From: Tubiluchus corallicola
Lineage: Eukaryota > Priapulida > Priapulimorpha > Priapulimorphida > Tubiluchidae
Reading direction: 5' to 3'
Length of the DNA stretch: 64,000 nt
NCBI GenBank assembly: GCA_030141605.1
Contig: JAQGDQ010000566.1
Location: 62,001 to 126,000 of the forward strand
In this document: piece by piece, positions 28,001 to 36,464 of the stretch
How positions within the stretch are numbered: the first letter of the stretch is position 1
Layout of the letters: every line of letters begins with the position of its first letter
The notes under the pieces: generated by a model
Databases searched by the model: none
The model's input: the letters and a program-made list of their open reading frames with translations, nothing else
What the model was told of the DNA's origin: nothing
Position numbers and translations under genes: made by a program

Positions 28001-31000
28001 CTGCTTCTAAAGGATTTTTGCAAAATTTGAAGGCCCTCAAGGTGGCAAACCTTCAGGGAACTGTTTTTTTTAATTAGGCCACTAAATAATGTCTGACAAA
28101 GTGGCTCCACATTCATAGAATTTTGTACTTTTCAGCCCCAGCGGATTCAAGATGGATTGATACACCAACAAGTGAAGGTGGAACAGCTCACCATTCAGAA
28201 TCTGATCCATACAAACTAGTTACCGAAATGTTAGAAGAACTGCAAATGGTCGACCTTCTGCCAACTTTTAAACAGAATAAAATACGGGTGGATAGCAATT
28301 TTGATTAATCGTTTTTAAAATTAGTTTCACATCGTGTGTTTGATATGCATCACACAGTTATACAGATAGCAAAAATGTCAGAACTTTAGTGCCAATTAGC
28401 CCCTGAGATTGCAAAATGTCATAACTTTAGTGCCAATTAGCCCCTGAGATTGCAAAATGTCAGAACTTTAGTGCCAATTAGCCCCTGAGACTGCAAAATG
28501 TCAGACTTTAGTGCCAATTAGCCCCTGAGACTGCAAAATGTCAGACTTTATTGCCAATTAGCCCCTGAGACTGTAAAATGTCAGAACTTTAGTGCCAATT
28601 AGCCCCTGAGACTGCAAAATGTCAGACTTTAGTGCCAATTAGCCCCTGAGACTGCAAAATGTCAGAACTTTAGTGCCAATTAGCCCCTGAGACTGTAAAA
28701 TGTCAGAACTTTAGTGCCAATTAGCCCCTGGGACTGCAAAATCTCAGACTTTAGTGCCAATTAGCCCCCGAGACAGCAAAATGTGAGAACTTTAGTGCCA
28801 ATTAGCCCCTGAGACTGTAAAATGTCAGAACTTTAGTGCCAATTAGCCCCTTAGACTGTAAAATGTCAAAACTTTAGTGCCAATTAGCCCCTGGGACTGC
28901 AAAATCTCAGACTTTAGTGCCAATTAGCCCCTGAGACTGCAAAATCTCAGACTTTAGTGCCAATTAGCCCCTGAGACTGCAAAATCTCAGACTTTAGTGC
29001 CAATTAGCCCCTGAGACTGCAAAATCTCAGACTTTAGTGCCAATTAGCCCCTGAGACTGCATAATCTCAGACTTTAGTGCCAATTAGCCCTTGAGACTGC
29101 AAAATCTCAGACGTTAGTGCCAATTAGCCCCTGAGACTGCAAAATCTCAGACTTTAGTGCCAATTAGCCCCTGAGACTGCACTTTCCAAATTTTGGGAGC
29201 CCCAACTTTGCATCACAAATTTGATTTTAAAATTTAAATTTTTTTTTGTTTATTTTTACTTAAGAGATGCTGTTTTTACAGACATTAAGCATTTCTGTAA
29301 ATGCAAAAGTGTGTACAAGGTTGTATTAGGTTGATCAGTTCTTACAACGGATTACTTATAACTTTGCAGTTTATGCGACTAATAATTGTTGTTCAAGCTT
29401 CTAGTATTAATGCTCAGTATAAAAACATTGATGACGATTTACAGCATGCAATGTCTTTTTTTTTACACTCTAGGATAAGATTCTGTCAGCTGATTTCTCC
29501 GCTTTATCGGAACTACTAAAAGAATGTGATATTCCTAGAGGTTATGTGTTTGAGCTGATTCAGTACCTGAAGATAAAGAGTAAGTGCTCAAGATTAAGAT
29601 TATGATAAAAATACATATTTAAAACCCAAGAATATGTGTGAGCAGTGCATCTCCGTGAGTACGTTTTTAGTCGGTAACAAACACCTCACTTTTGCTATGG
29701 CTGATAATTTCGTTCAGTAGAGTACTAAGTTTTATTAGGCAGGTAATGACTGTGAACGCCAGAATGCTCATAAACCATCACGATTCATCTCACAACAATT
29801 ATTACCCATTGCGGGTAATGAGTTAAGAAAAAAGGAGACGCTGAAATTTCATCCTTGTGACAGATAATCCAACAGCACCACAAGGGTGAAATCTCGGGCC
29901 TGCTCTGTCATGTTGAACTGGTAACTGGTAGAGCGGGAGGTCTAATCCCAGGGCTTTGTATTCAATTCCCAACTGGTTCACAGTTTTTCTTTTCCGCATC
30001 TCCTTTCTTCAACTCATGACCCGCAATGAGTAATAATTGTTGTAATATAACCCACAATGGTTTATGAACATTCTGGCATTCATTCGCAGTGATAATCTAG
30101 TAAATCATATTGTTAATTGTCAGCTAATTTGATAGAAGTTGATACCATAAGTGCCAAGTTTCATGAGCATGTTCTGCTCTTCTAGCGACAAAGTCACCAT
30201 TGTAGTCAAGATTAAATACTGAAACTCTGATTTGAATGTATTTTAACAGTTTGGGTCAATTACTTTTAAAATGTAGTATCACTACAAATACATTTATTCT
30301 TCTGAAAAATAGTTTCACACCCCTACAAATACTCTTATAAAAAAGTAGTTGCAACTACAACTACTCTGTAGAATTAGTGTTACTACAATAGGCACTACTA
30401 TCTACTTTTGTTTTGCAACTTCTGGGCAAATTCCAAAATATAGGTGGAACATTAAAAGAGCGGTAGCAGTCACTGACAACTAAATTGTTTAGTGACAGCT
30501 AAACAAACCCAAGTAGAAAATTTCTCAAATTGCATCAAGGTTCCAACGAAGCAGCTTATTTAGGATTCTAAAGAGACACCTGAAGGTCATTCATTCATTG
30601 TCAACACAATAGTAAGTGATTCATTAAAATATTATTCATGTGACACTTCATTTTTATATCATGCGATAAACTGCTGTTCATATTTCAAAAACTTAATTTT
30701 TTAAAGTTGCTGTCACTAAGCAAAATATGTTTTCCAAGAAGAGACACAAATAACGATGACCAGCGAGGCATGTTACACATAAAAGACTTACTTCACCGTG
30801 GCCTAAATCATTACAACTACGTATGCAGTTACACAGCTTGCTGAAGCTGTAGACGTCAGGGACGCATGCTGCAAAAACACAACTCACCATGCAGACATTA
30901 ATTGTCAGTTGCAAGAATTAAACGCAGTGCTGTAGTGCCATTACAGTTTACCGGTGTTTGTGTTCAGAGTAGTGGTCTACTTCACTATGTAGTGGCACTG

Positions 31001-34000
31001 CTGCAGTGGCGTTACTACCCAACAGTGGATTTAACTGCAGTTTATTTCAACAGAAACTGAAATTGAAGAAAAGCTGGCGAAACAGCATTCTGAGAAGCAT
31101 ATAGAAATAGAGCTCAAGCAGGCTGATGTTGAGTTGCATAACATTGAAAGAAAGCCAAAAGTTATGAAACTTGTCCCGCTGGAAAGACCTCCAGTTGACA
31201 GTGCAACTGAAGCAGTGGTGCCATCCTGTGAAGAGCTAGTCAAACCTACTACATTGGTAAGATTTCTTTGATGAGTTTTAATGTCGTTTTACGTACTGTT
31301 TAGCTGATGTTTAACTATGATGGAGTAATCTACCAGCTGTTATTAATTACCAATACGTTGCTGTTTCATTTTAATTATGCTTCTCTAATTGTTCTCTTCT
31401 CTTCTCTAAAATAAAGAAACAATTTTAAAACAAAGAAAAGGCATGACGTTTCAAACCACTGCTGCAATCAGGTGTAAAAATGAAAGAAGAAAAATCACAT
31501 AAGATACTAAAACTTATTTTTCGTTTTTTATATATTACTTATACGTAAAAATACCACATTTAAAAGTTAAATGTGGTATACAAACACATTTACAAAAATA
31601 CAATCAAATATTAAAATCATGGAGGTACTCAAAATGGAAAAACTGAAGTATCACTGGCCACAATCGCTGTAACTGCAAGAGACACACAAAAGTGTGGAAG
31701 TGCCTCTGTGTTTGAAATAGGATTGTGACTATATCCTTTTTGGTGTAGTATTTTACGTGTAAATAGTATAAAAAAAATCCCAAAAATTAGTTTTACTATT
31801 TGTGTGGTTTTTTTCTTCTCTTTTTTCCACCTTATGATAAACCTCGGTGGCTGTTTGAAATATCGTGCTTTTTTATTATTTTACTAGTGAGATTTTTTAG
31901 TAATTAATAAATGTTTTTATCTCGTCTGTTAAGTGTAACTCTGATTTTGCTCAATGCACAGAAATAAATTTCAATACCAACAACTCCAGATTTGTGTAAG
32001 TGGAAAATACCTAATTCACTACTTAACTTATATAGGCCCTTCTGTCAAATTTAATTAAATCATTTATGTGAATTATACGTTTAATATTGTGTGGGCTGTG
32101 CATATGCTTCTACTTTGGACAGGTTAAACAAATTATAAAAAAAAGTTAATTAGAATTATTACTCATTCGGATTACAGAGCTCTTACAAATGTTTTATTTA
32201 AGCAGCTTAATATTTAAAAAGTCAATAGTATTGTTTGTATGAAATTTGCGTGTAAGAAACAATACACTTCATATGTACAATACTAGGCAGTTCAATGATT
32301 ACCATATATCAAAAATAACAATTGATGTTACGAAAGATTTTATTGGTTACCAGTCCTGTTTTATGGAATAACTTGCCGTGTAATATGAAGGAAACTAATT
32401 TGTGCTTTAAAATGGAAATGAAAATTATATTTTAATATTTTTATACCACTAAATAACTTTCATTGCAAATATTTTGCAATAGTTTAAATTTTCGAATGCT
32501 TTTTATTTATTTATTTAGTTTAGCGAATTTAGCCTTATGTCTGGTGACTTTGTGGCCAGCTGTAATTTGTGTTATGAAAATGATGTAAATTATTTTATTT
32601 ATCAGAACTGTATTTTTCATGTCATAGCTAAATGACCAAGTCTTTGTTAATGTGACTTTTCGCATACAGGAAGATATTACTATGGCAAACTTAGAAAGAA
32701 AATGGCAATTTCCGTTGAGTTTTGAATTTTCTTGCAAGCAGTCTCATTTTCTGTGCCTGGCCAATGAAGAAATTATTCAGTACTTCCTTTCTAGTTTGAG
32801 AGGAGGCAGTAAATCTTTATAGTTTAACTTTTTTCAGTGTAAAATGATCATATCACTTACTTGCACTGTTTACATCTTTGCAGGCAGCTCAGCCGACATA
32901 TTCTGATTATAGTTCAGTTGTAAAGTCTAATTTATCTGAAAGTAAGAAGCAATCAGGTGAAATCAGCAGGTCCGTGCCAACTCGTCACCGTAGTGCCTCT
33001 GGCGACTATGCAGCAAGTGTTGCCCAATTGCCAGCCATGCTGTCGCCAACATCCTTGCCAGCTGTGCAAGGTAGCCAAAGATCTCGTAGGACTCCAGTCA
33101 CAGAGATGTTTATAAACCATCTACCGGATTTACGTAGTCCAGATGCTGAAGTCAGCATTCCATTAGATTCTGATCTGAAACCTCCATCAGCTTTTCTTCT
33201 TTCTCCGAGTTCTTCGTCTGATGGAAATAAACTTTTAAATGAGATTAAAACGCTTGGCGCCATGAAAGATGATTCGTTTGCTGCTACGCCGCTGAAATCG
33301 AGTGATATCATTGAAAACCAACATCTACTTACAACACTTCATCAAGACATCTCAGAAGACATTGTTCACAGATGTGAAAAGTTGGAAGTTTCAGACAGTC
33401 TACCTAAGGATGCTGATGTAAAACCTGACTGGTTTAGTCCTGCCCAGTCGCCTCAGCATTTTTCTAATCAAGTGGCTGTTGATGTTTCCAGCTCTCAGAG
33501 AGCGGAAATCTCATCCGATCAGTTTCATAAAACACTGGAGAAAGCTACTGATGCCAGGGAATTGGATAAGTTTGCTCGTAAGGGAAAGCTTTGCACCCTA
33601 CCAAGCTGGTCCAGTTGTATGGATTCTCCCAGTCCTGGTACACTGCCACAAGTGAAGCAAAGTGCCCAATCTCGCTCTTCACTTACAAGAGATTCTAACT
33701 TAGAGGATTGTGTTCGTAATAAATCAAGTTTGAATCCAATAGCCCCCATTTTTAACTCAAGAATGGCGGGGCGCAAACAGCCAATGAAGCCGCCGAATTT
33801 GAAAAGTTTAGCTCAGGACTTGATGGAGGGCAAATTCACGGAAACTCAAGCTGCTGATGGTGAGACTGTCTCAAGGAGAGATCTTGTCGAACAGCTTGAG
33901 AAAGTTTGCACTCCAGCTAATGTTTTTGAAGAGGAAGAATGGACACCACTGGATTGGAGCGAATCGGCTACAAATGTTCTGTCACAGTCCAATGTACAGG

Positions 34001-34257
34001 AGATACCTGTGGAGCCTGTTACCACTACAGTACCTGCTACTGAAGCTGCACATATTGATGACAAGCATGACTATGATCAAATGGATTATTATGATTTCTC
34101 TGAGGACGAACTTGTGCCTGTTGTTCAGGAACATGCAGTGGAAATCACTGAACAGCAGGCGAAGTTTATTTTTTCATCTGAGAGGAGGTTCTGCACAAAC
34201 TGTGGCAGCCCTGACCATCTTGTCTATTCGTGCCGTGAACAACGTCTACTCATTTGA
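1316..34257 (+). CDS. Tudor-MIF4G-SAM-zinc knuckle protein, 3' part of gene (24 exons)
   Basis: Exons inferred from GT-AG sites and phase continuity: 1316-1475, 3061-3179, 5104-5194, 6119-6293, 6927-7064, 9676-9732, 10194-10307, 12582-12710, 13181-13400, 14282-14431, 14933-15019, 15499-15879, 17580-17716, 19850-19972, 20584-20654, 23901-23992, 24863-24935, 25911-26071, 26198-26301, 27263-27346, 28136-28287, 29474-29579, 31054-31256, 32884-34257. All junction phases agree, giving about 1,499 residues plus stop. Order: half an extended Tudor domain (residues 1-123), polar linker, MIF4G domain (about 620-855), SAM domain (about 911-973), Ser/Pro-rich tail, CCHC knuckle (about 1479-1492). The first exon begins inside the Tudor fold, so the 5' exons lie outside the window. 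Tudor and MIF4G domains are known for methylarginine-protein binding and translation-factor binding; an RNA-granule or translational-control role is inferred. No ortholog name is recognised. Small exons 9676-9732 and 10194-10307 are the least certain. Confidence 0.85.
1752..1985 (-). mobile_element. LINE 3' end: reverse-transcriptase C-terminal fragment with TA tail
   Basis: The reverse complement of 1808-1950 is open and reads GNRKRGRPKLRWFECIS, then further residues ending in WRKLIHNGDPA and a stop. RGRPxxRW followed by a WRxLI-type ending is the classic C-terminus of non-LTR retrotransposon polyproteins. The stop is followed by a short 3' end and a TATATA tail (about 1756-1782). A second TA tract flanks the other side (1952-1979). 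Confidence 0.8.
4430..4889. mobile_element. Pogo-like element family B, truncated copy 1
   Basis: The right end, read in reverse complement, is CAGTAGGTGCCACTTAATAG followed by ACTCACGGTTAATAGACTC, and it abuts TA at 4890-4891. About 460 bp match, in inverse orientation, the left part of the copy at 20832-21340. The opposite terminus was not found. The open frame at 4610-4795 lies inside this repeat and recurs, altered, in the second copy, so it is not evidence of a gene. Confidence 0.75.
6119..15879 (+). CDS. Exons 4-12: polar linker of the Tudor-MIF4G protein
   Basis: Nine exons encode about 480 residues rich in Ser, Glu, Asp, Arg and Gln. They have no recognised fold and look disordered. 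Exons 4 and 5 hold Ser-rich (SLSSSRRSSRNSAS) and acidic (SSEASDDDTTS) stretches. Exon 12 (15499-15879) has a Lys/Arg-rich start (SEKKRDLPKIVPKWSRN) and a Gln/His run (EQQHHQQ). The 10194-10307 exon is supported by phase and by the frame PEDRPMNQLG, but an open stretch just downstream (10351-10430) may be an alternative exon. Confidence 0.7.
8844..8900. repeat. Perfect 19-bp hairpin in an intron
   Basis: AACAACAAATTAAAGAAAA at 8844-8862 is the exact reverse complement of 8882-8900, with a 19-base loop. The sequence is AT-rich. It could be a small foldback element or a transcribed hairpin. Nothing around it identifies a mature small RNA. Confidence 0.6.
11040..11700. repeat. Dispersed repeat R1, copy 1 (inverse orientation)
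   Basis: The region 11500-11700 (GTGGAAAT, a CCACGATTCAACTTTAAACATTC segment, GGTCATGAGGTAAGACAGAAAC) matches the reverse complement of about 16650-16800. The left part (11041-11110, with ACTTCTGTTTCCATCTG and CCGGCCAGGAATTTTATC) matches the reverse complement of 17170-17215. No coding potential. It lies in the intron between 10307 and 12582. Confidence 0.65.
16600..17250. repeat. Dispersed repeat R1, copy 2
   Basis: This is the direct-orientation partner of 11040-11700, in the intron before exon 17580. It carries the same motifs (GACCTGAGGAGACCAGCC, CTGAATCGTGGATTC, CCACTGGTTAGCAG) and ends with a short motif that also recurs near 56320-56390. The frame at 16868-17098 lies within the repeat and is not a gene. 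Confidence 0.65.
17580..26301 (+). CDS. Exons 13-19: MIF4G domain (PAIP1/CTIF/eIF4G type)
   Basis: Seven exons join to about 255 residues predicted to be all-helical. The block runs from a helix with DAILDELDKV, through EWLELVLETIMRAAIRQ and a short YAVCLNKLLLKYQNQF exon, to QQFVDCVQLVLYSVGP and the closing motif LLLFRSENWGR. That closing motif closely matches the end of the PAIP1 middle domain (Arg-Ser-x-Asn-Trp-Gly-Arg). MIF4G domains are HEAT-like scaffolds that bind eIF4A or other translation and decay factors. The intron after 19972 begins with GC instead of GT (AAG|GCAGGT), and phase requires this site. Confidence 0.8.
18286..19072 (+). mobile_element. Probable retroelement 3' region with open fragment, hairpin and TTA tail
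   Basis: An open segment (18286-18522) with coding-like composition contains RIELLRHKLSPLTNLCF and IPEAIVKHHSLCFDDDYQNG, but I do not recognise a family. About 360 bases later, AAAGGGCAGC (18882-18891) pairs with GCTGCCCTTT (18917-18926), and the unit ends in AATAAAAG plus a long ATT repeat. A very similar hairpin occurs at 43215-43265. Terminal hairpin plus microsatellite tail is typical of CR1/L2-like LINEs and their SINEs. The open segment cannot be a cassette exon of the surrounding gene, because the phase that would be needed puts a stop in frame. Confidence 0.5.
18990..19073. repeat. (ATT)n microsatellite
   Basis: About 26 ATT units run with one interruption (ATTTTT near 19009). They follow AATAAAAG and probably started as the tail of the retroelement to the left. 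The Ile-rich antisense frame here is an artefact. Confidence 0.9.
20068..20300 (+). mobile_element. tRNA-derived SINE
   Basis: TATGGCTAAGTGG (20074-20086) fits the RNA polymerase III A box and GGGTTCAATACTC (20156-20168) fits the B box. The spacing is larger than in a normal tRNA gene. After the B box comes a body containing CTGGCTGTTT, a motif shared with the SINE at 40600-40795. The anticodon and acceptor arms cannot be folded cleanly, so this is not a tRNA gene. Confidence 0.6.
21640..22205. other. GC-rich island of unknown origin
   Basis: About 560 bp with many CG dinucleotides (GGCGCC, CGAATCGGGCCC, CGCGAGAGGACC) sit in an AT-rich intron, immediately after a TATATATATA tract. The only long open frame (antisense 21705-21959) resembles nothing I know. 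Two subsegments have a similar pattern: a T/A-rich TTTTTCGA core beside a GC-rich flank. Candidates are an insertion from another element, a satellite unit or foreign DNA. Confidence 0.5.
22540..23065. repeat. GT-rich minisatellite (GGTGTGGTGT-type)
   Basis: Irregular units built from GGTGTGG, GTGGTATGGTG and GTGGAGTATTATGG run for about 520 bp. The plus strand is almost free of C. All frames through it are open because of this composition, so the Trp/Cys/Gly-rich and Thr/His/Pro-rich frames on the two strands are not genes. Confidence 0.9.
28136..29579 (+). CDS. Exons 21-22: SAM domain
   Basis: The residues KLVTEMLEELQMVDLLPTF and the next exon's DKILSADFSALSELLKECD with IPRGYVFELIQYLK match the five-helix SAM pattern: a Leu-rich helix 1, Phe before the Gln-Asn-x-Ile turn, an L-x-x-L helix and a final Gly plus a long amphipathic helix. 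SAM domains mediate oligomerisation or RNA binding. Which of these applies cannot be told from the sequence. The 1.2-kb intron dividing the domain holds the 20-copy tandem array at 28369-29180. Confidence 0.8.
28369..29180. repeat. Tandem array, 20 copies of a 40/41-bp unit
   Basis: Each unit contains TTAGTGCCAATTAGCCCCTG followed by AGACTGCAAAATGTCAGAAC or variants. I count 20 occurrences of the CCAATTAGCCC core. Early units mostly have AAAATGTCAGAAC or AAAATGTCAGAC. Later units are almost uniformly the 40-bp AAAATCTCAGAC form, which suggests recent local amplification at that end. The array lies wholly in the intron that splits the SAM domain. There are no spacers, so it is not a CRISPR. 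Confidence 0.95.
29746..30092. mobile_element. Foldback element enclosing a tRNA-like sequence
   Basis: The left arm (about 29746-29840) and right arm (about 29996-30092) are imperfect reverse complements over roughly 95 bp, sharing GCCAGAATG, CATAAACCAT, ACAACAATTATTAC and GAGTT near the inner end. The loop contains GGTAGAGCGGGAGG and TATTCAATTCCCAACTGG, spaced like a tRNA D arm and T arm. It lies in the intron between 29579 and 31054. Confidence 0.7.
30236..31020. other. Intron segment with degenerate GTAGT/ACTAC-rich motifs
   Basis: Several inverted motifs (GTAGTATCACTACA, AAGTAGTTGCAACTACAAC and GTAGTGGCACTGC) occur at 30270-30410 and again at 30930-31015. This is suggestive of an old hAT-type element, but no paired termini or target duplication were found. 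Nothing else is visible here. Confidence 0.3.
32085..32434 (+). mobile_element. Degenerate CR1/Jockey-type LINE fragment
   Basis: Broken frames read KKLIRIITHSDYRALTNVLF then KQLNI near 32136-32213, and PVLWNNLPCNMKE near 32356-32400 before a stop. These match the conserved C-terminal reverse-transcriptase pattern RIIT-x-S-x-YRAHT-x-x-LF-x-x-LNI and the LWN-x-LP motif of CR1/Jockey/L2 elements. Stops and a frame change between the two parts show that the copy is dead. It sits in the last intron of the Tudor gene. Confidence 0.7.
32884..34257 (+). CDS. Terminal exon: Ser/Pro-rich tail with CCHC zinc knuckle
   Basis: This single exon encodes 457 residues and the stop. Most is low-complexity (Ser, Pro, Asp, Glu) with a basic patch AGRKQPMKPPNLKSLAQDLM near the middle. 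An acidic tyrosine-rich stretch (DYDQMDYYDFSEDELV) precedes the end. The final residues contain CTNCGSPDHLVYSC, an exact C-x2-C-x4-H-x4-C zinc knuckle of the kind that binds single-stranded RNA, followed by seven residues and TGA. The acceptor ctttgcag and the long open frame make this the most certain exon of the gene. Confidence 0.92.
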   Translation, partial: AAQPTYSDYSSVVKSNLSESKKQSGEISRSVPTRHRSASGDYAASVAQLPAMLSPTSLPAVQGSQRSRRTPVTEMFINHLPDLRSPDAEVSIPLDSDLKPPSAFLLSPSSSSDGNKLLNEIKTLGAMKDDSFAATPLKSSDIIENQHLLTTLHQDISEDIVHRCEKLEVSDSLPKDADVKPDWFSPAQSPQHFSNQVAVDVSSSQRAEISSDQFHKTLEKATDARELDKFARKGKLCTLPSWSSCMDSPSPGTLPQVKQSAQSRSSLTRDSNLEDCVRNKSSLNPIAPIFNSRMAGRKQPMKPPNLKSLAQDLMEGKFTETQAADGETVSRRDLVEQLEKVCTPANVFEEEEWTPLDWSESATNVLSQSNVQEIPVEPVTTTVPATEAAHIDDKHDYDQMDYYDFSEDELVPVVQEHAVEITEQQAKFIFSSERRFCTNCGSPDHLVYSCREQRLLI

Positions 34258-34460
34258 ACTGAATTGTATTCAAAAAGATGCAAGTTTCCAAATTTGTGGT
34301 TTCTTGATGCATCAGAAATGTTTTGTTACTTCAACTTCCTAATAAATGCGCCACATTTTCCAGAAACTTTCTCTTTTTGTAACTCCATTCAGTGTTATCT
34401 CTCATTTATGTATCTTTTCTACTTGCAAAATAAATGTTTTAGTATCCTAGCTTAAAGACT
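34258..34460 (+). terminator. 3' UTR and polyadenylation signals of the Tudor-MIF4G gene
   Basis: An AATAAA hexamer lies about 80 bases after the stop (near 34340) and a second near 34429 (CAAAATAAATG), followed by T-rich sequence. No further coding sequence follows on this strand until 41667, so transcription probably ends here. Confidence 0.6.
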
Positions 34461-35024
34461 ACCTTATATGTTTTTAAAAACACAAAAGAGCAATAATTAT
34501 TCTTGTTTTACTAATGTATAGTTACAAACGAAACTTCAGTTTAAAAACACTGTATTTTTTATTTTGTCTGTTTTTCTTAAACTGGGATGACATGTTGAGA
34601 AAATAAGCAGTTTCACATGACTTGAGTGACAGTGAAGTTTGAAAAAGAAATTTGATTTAATTCACTCGGAGATGCGACTCCCATTCTAAACTTCATAACG
34701 GCCGGAAACGTTGTTTTTGTCATTTCAACTCAAAAACTCCTAATTCTCCACTTGTGAAGCAGATATAGCCTTTATTTGATTTGCAGTGCTTATTTTATTG
34801 TTGCCCTTGAGTGGGGTTCATGTAGCATGCAGATGTGTTTTGGGGGTGCGGAATAGATAAATTCTGTTTATATTGTTTTCAATGCACTCATTTATGCAGG
34901 CTGCATATGCATAGCTTTTTCTGCAGCTATTTCCTATTGATTTTTTTTCTGCAGGCTGTTCTCCAGGTAGAAAATGCATCATAAATGCGACTTAATGCTA
35001 ATGCATTTTGCTTGGCATATTTAT
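34460..35024. other. Intergenic stretch, nothing recognised
   Basis: AT-rich sequence between the end of the Tudor gene and the first transposon. There is no open frame with coding character, RNA gene or clear repeat. Confidence 0.5.
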
Positions 35025-35607
35025 CGTATATACTTATCTACAAGTCGAATTTTTGAGAGGTGATTTTAATGTCAAATTTTTGGGGGTCGACTTATACTTA
35101 AGATATGTTTTAGGGAGATGTCGCTAAAGAGTCATCTACAATATGAATATGTAAAGAAATAATCCTTCATTATACACTGGACTGAATGAACACTCATACT
35201 GTGATACTTCACATCAGAGAATGTTCGCATCTTGTCATTACTTCACAAAATTAACAAATATTACTGTAATTTATTTTAATGTATGTGAAATTAAATTAAA
35301 ATTTATGTTACCAGTAAATGAACTAGCGCGGAGCACTCGATCAGCACATGGAAATCGCCAATGTTGTGCAGGTGCTGCCGCCTCTCGGCTTCCACGAGAA
35401 GTTTTACACTGGCCTTGTATGTGCGTGTTTTATTGGCAAAATATCGATTACCATACACGCGTATATTTAACACTTCATGATTTGCTCTGGAAGATCTTAA
35501 TATTTTATGGTCGACTTGTACACAGGTAATATATAAAATGATGCAATTTTTGGGCTTAAATGCACATCGACTTGTACATAAGGTCGGCTTGTACATAAGT
35601 GTATATA
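35025..35607. mobile_element. Tigger-like nonautonomous DNA transposon
   Basis: The left end (TATATACTTATCTACAAGTCG, then GGGGGTCGACTTATACTTA) is the inverted counterpart of the right end (CATCGACTTGTACATAAGG, then TCGGCTTGTACATAAGTGTA). The repeated motif CTTATGTACAAGTCGAC at both ends is characteristic of this class. The interior holds no intact transposase. Confidence 0.65.
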
Positions 35608-35620
35608 GTAGTTTGGCTAT

Positions 35621-35957
35621 CAGTTCTTAACCTGGCTTCAGTGAGTCAGTCTCGGGGGGGGGGGGGGTGTTTGACGGAGGTGTTCGTGCGTGTGTCCATT
35701 CCGTTCACCAGTGTTGCTAGGTGCATTAATATACTTTGACATTCACATAATACTTTTATGGCATTTTCAATGTTTCACCATAAGAAACTGAAAGATACTG
35801 ATGAATATTTATGGTAAATTCTAAAATCTGTAGCGCAATTTATGGCAAAACACATCATTGTTATGCAGTTTTATTTTTCCAACTATGAAGGGTTCGGTGA
35901 ATGCACACGTATGAAGCTTGCGGGGTTCAGTACCTCCAGCAAGGTTAAGAACCACTG
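35621..35957. mobile_element. hAT-like nonautonomous element
   Basis: The left end CAGTTCTTAACCTGG and the right end CAAGGTTAAGAACCACTG are inverted, of the CAGTGGTTCTTAACC type common in hAT elements. A run of 13 G occurs near 35655. No convincing 8-bp target duplication is visible. It begins 13 bases after the preceding Tigger-like element. Confidence 0.6.
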
Positions 35958-36464
35958 ATTTTGTATAATGTACTGCTTTTTGCTGTGAATGGGCTTTTAC
36001 TTATTTCTGCATGTTTTTGGAGCTTGTTAATTCACAAAGGGGAGTTTTTTAGTCCAAAAATTTGCGAGCTTTCAAAATTAGATCTATTTTACGGTACTGC
36101 ACTGTTTATCTTTACTGAAATCCATTGCCTTGTTGTACTTTATTGCAGGTACTTATTGAACAAAAAAAAGTCGCATTTAGGTGTTTTTTTGCTTTGTCAC
36201 AACATTCTTGTTTTGCCATCAATAATAATAGTTATATAGTTTAATTATTGTTAAGATAGTATCTTAGAAGAAATTAAGCTAAATGAAGTAGTGGTGTGGT
36301 GATACTTATTTTATTATTTGTCATCAGACTACAGTAGTATATGTGGTAAAATAGGCCAGTCATACTCATGCACCAGCTGAAAAATGTCTACATTTCTAAA
36401 ATTGTTATTTCTGTATACGTGCATGTAGGTACGATTTATATTTGGGGGGTGTTAATTTGTATAG

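Noticed and set aside
28369-29180. CRISPR-like regularly spaced repeat
   Set aside because: Units are head-to-tail with no unique spacers, and the region is an intron of an animal gene.
29905-29985. tRNA gene
   Set aside because: D- and T-arm-like motifs are present, but the acceptor stem does not pair and the B box is degenerate. Treated as a tRNA-derived fragment.
33857-34342. Second reading frame in the terminal Tudor-gene exon
   Set aside because: Overlaps the long frame that ends in the zinc knuckle and shows no domain of its own.
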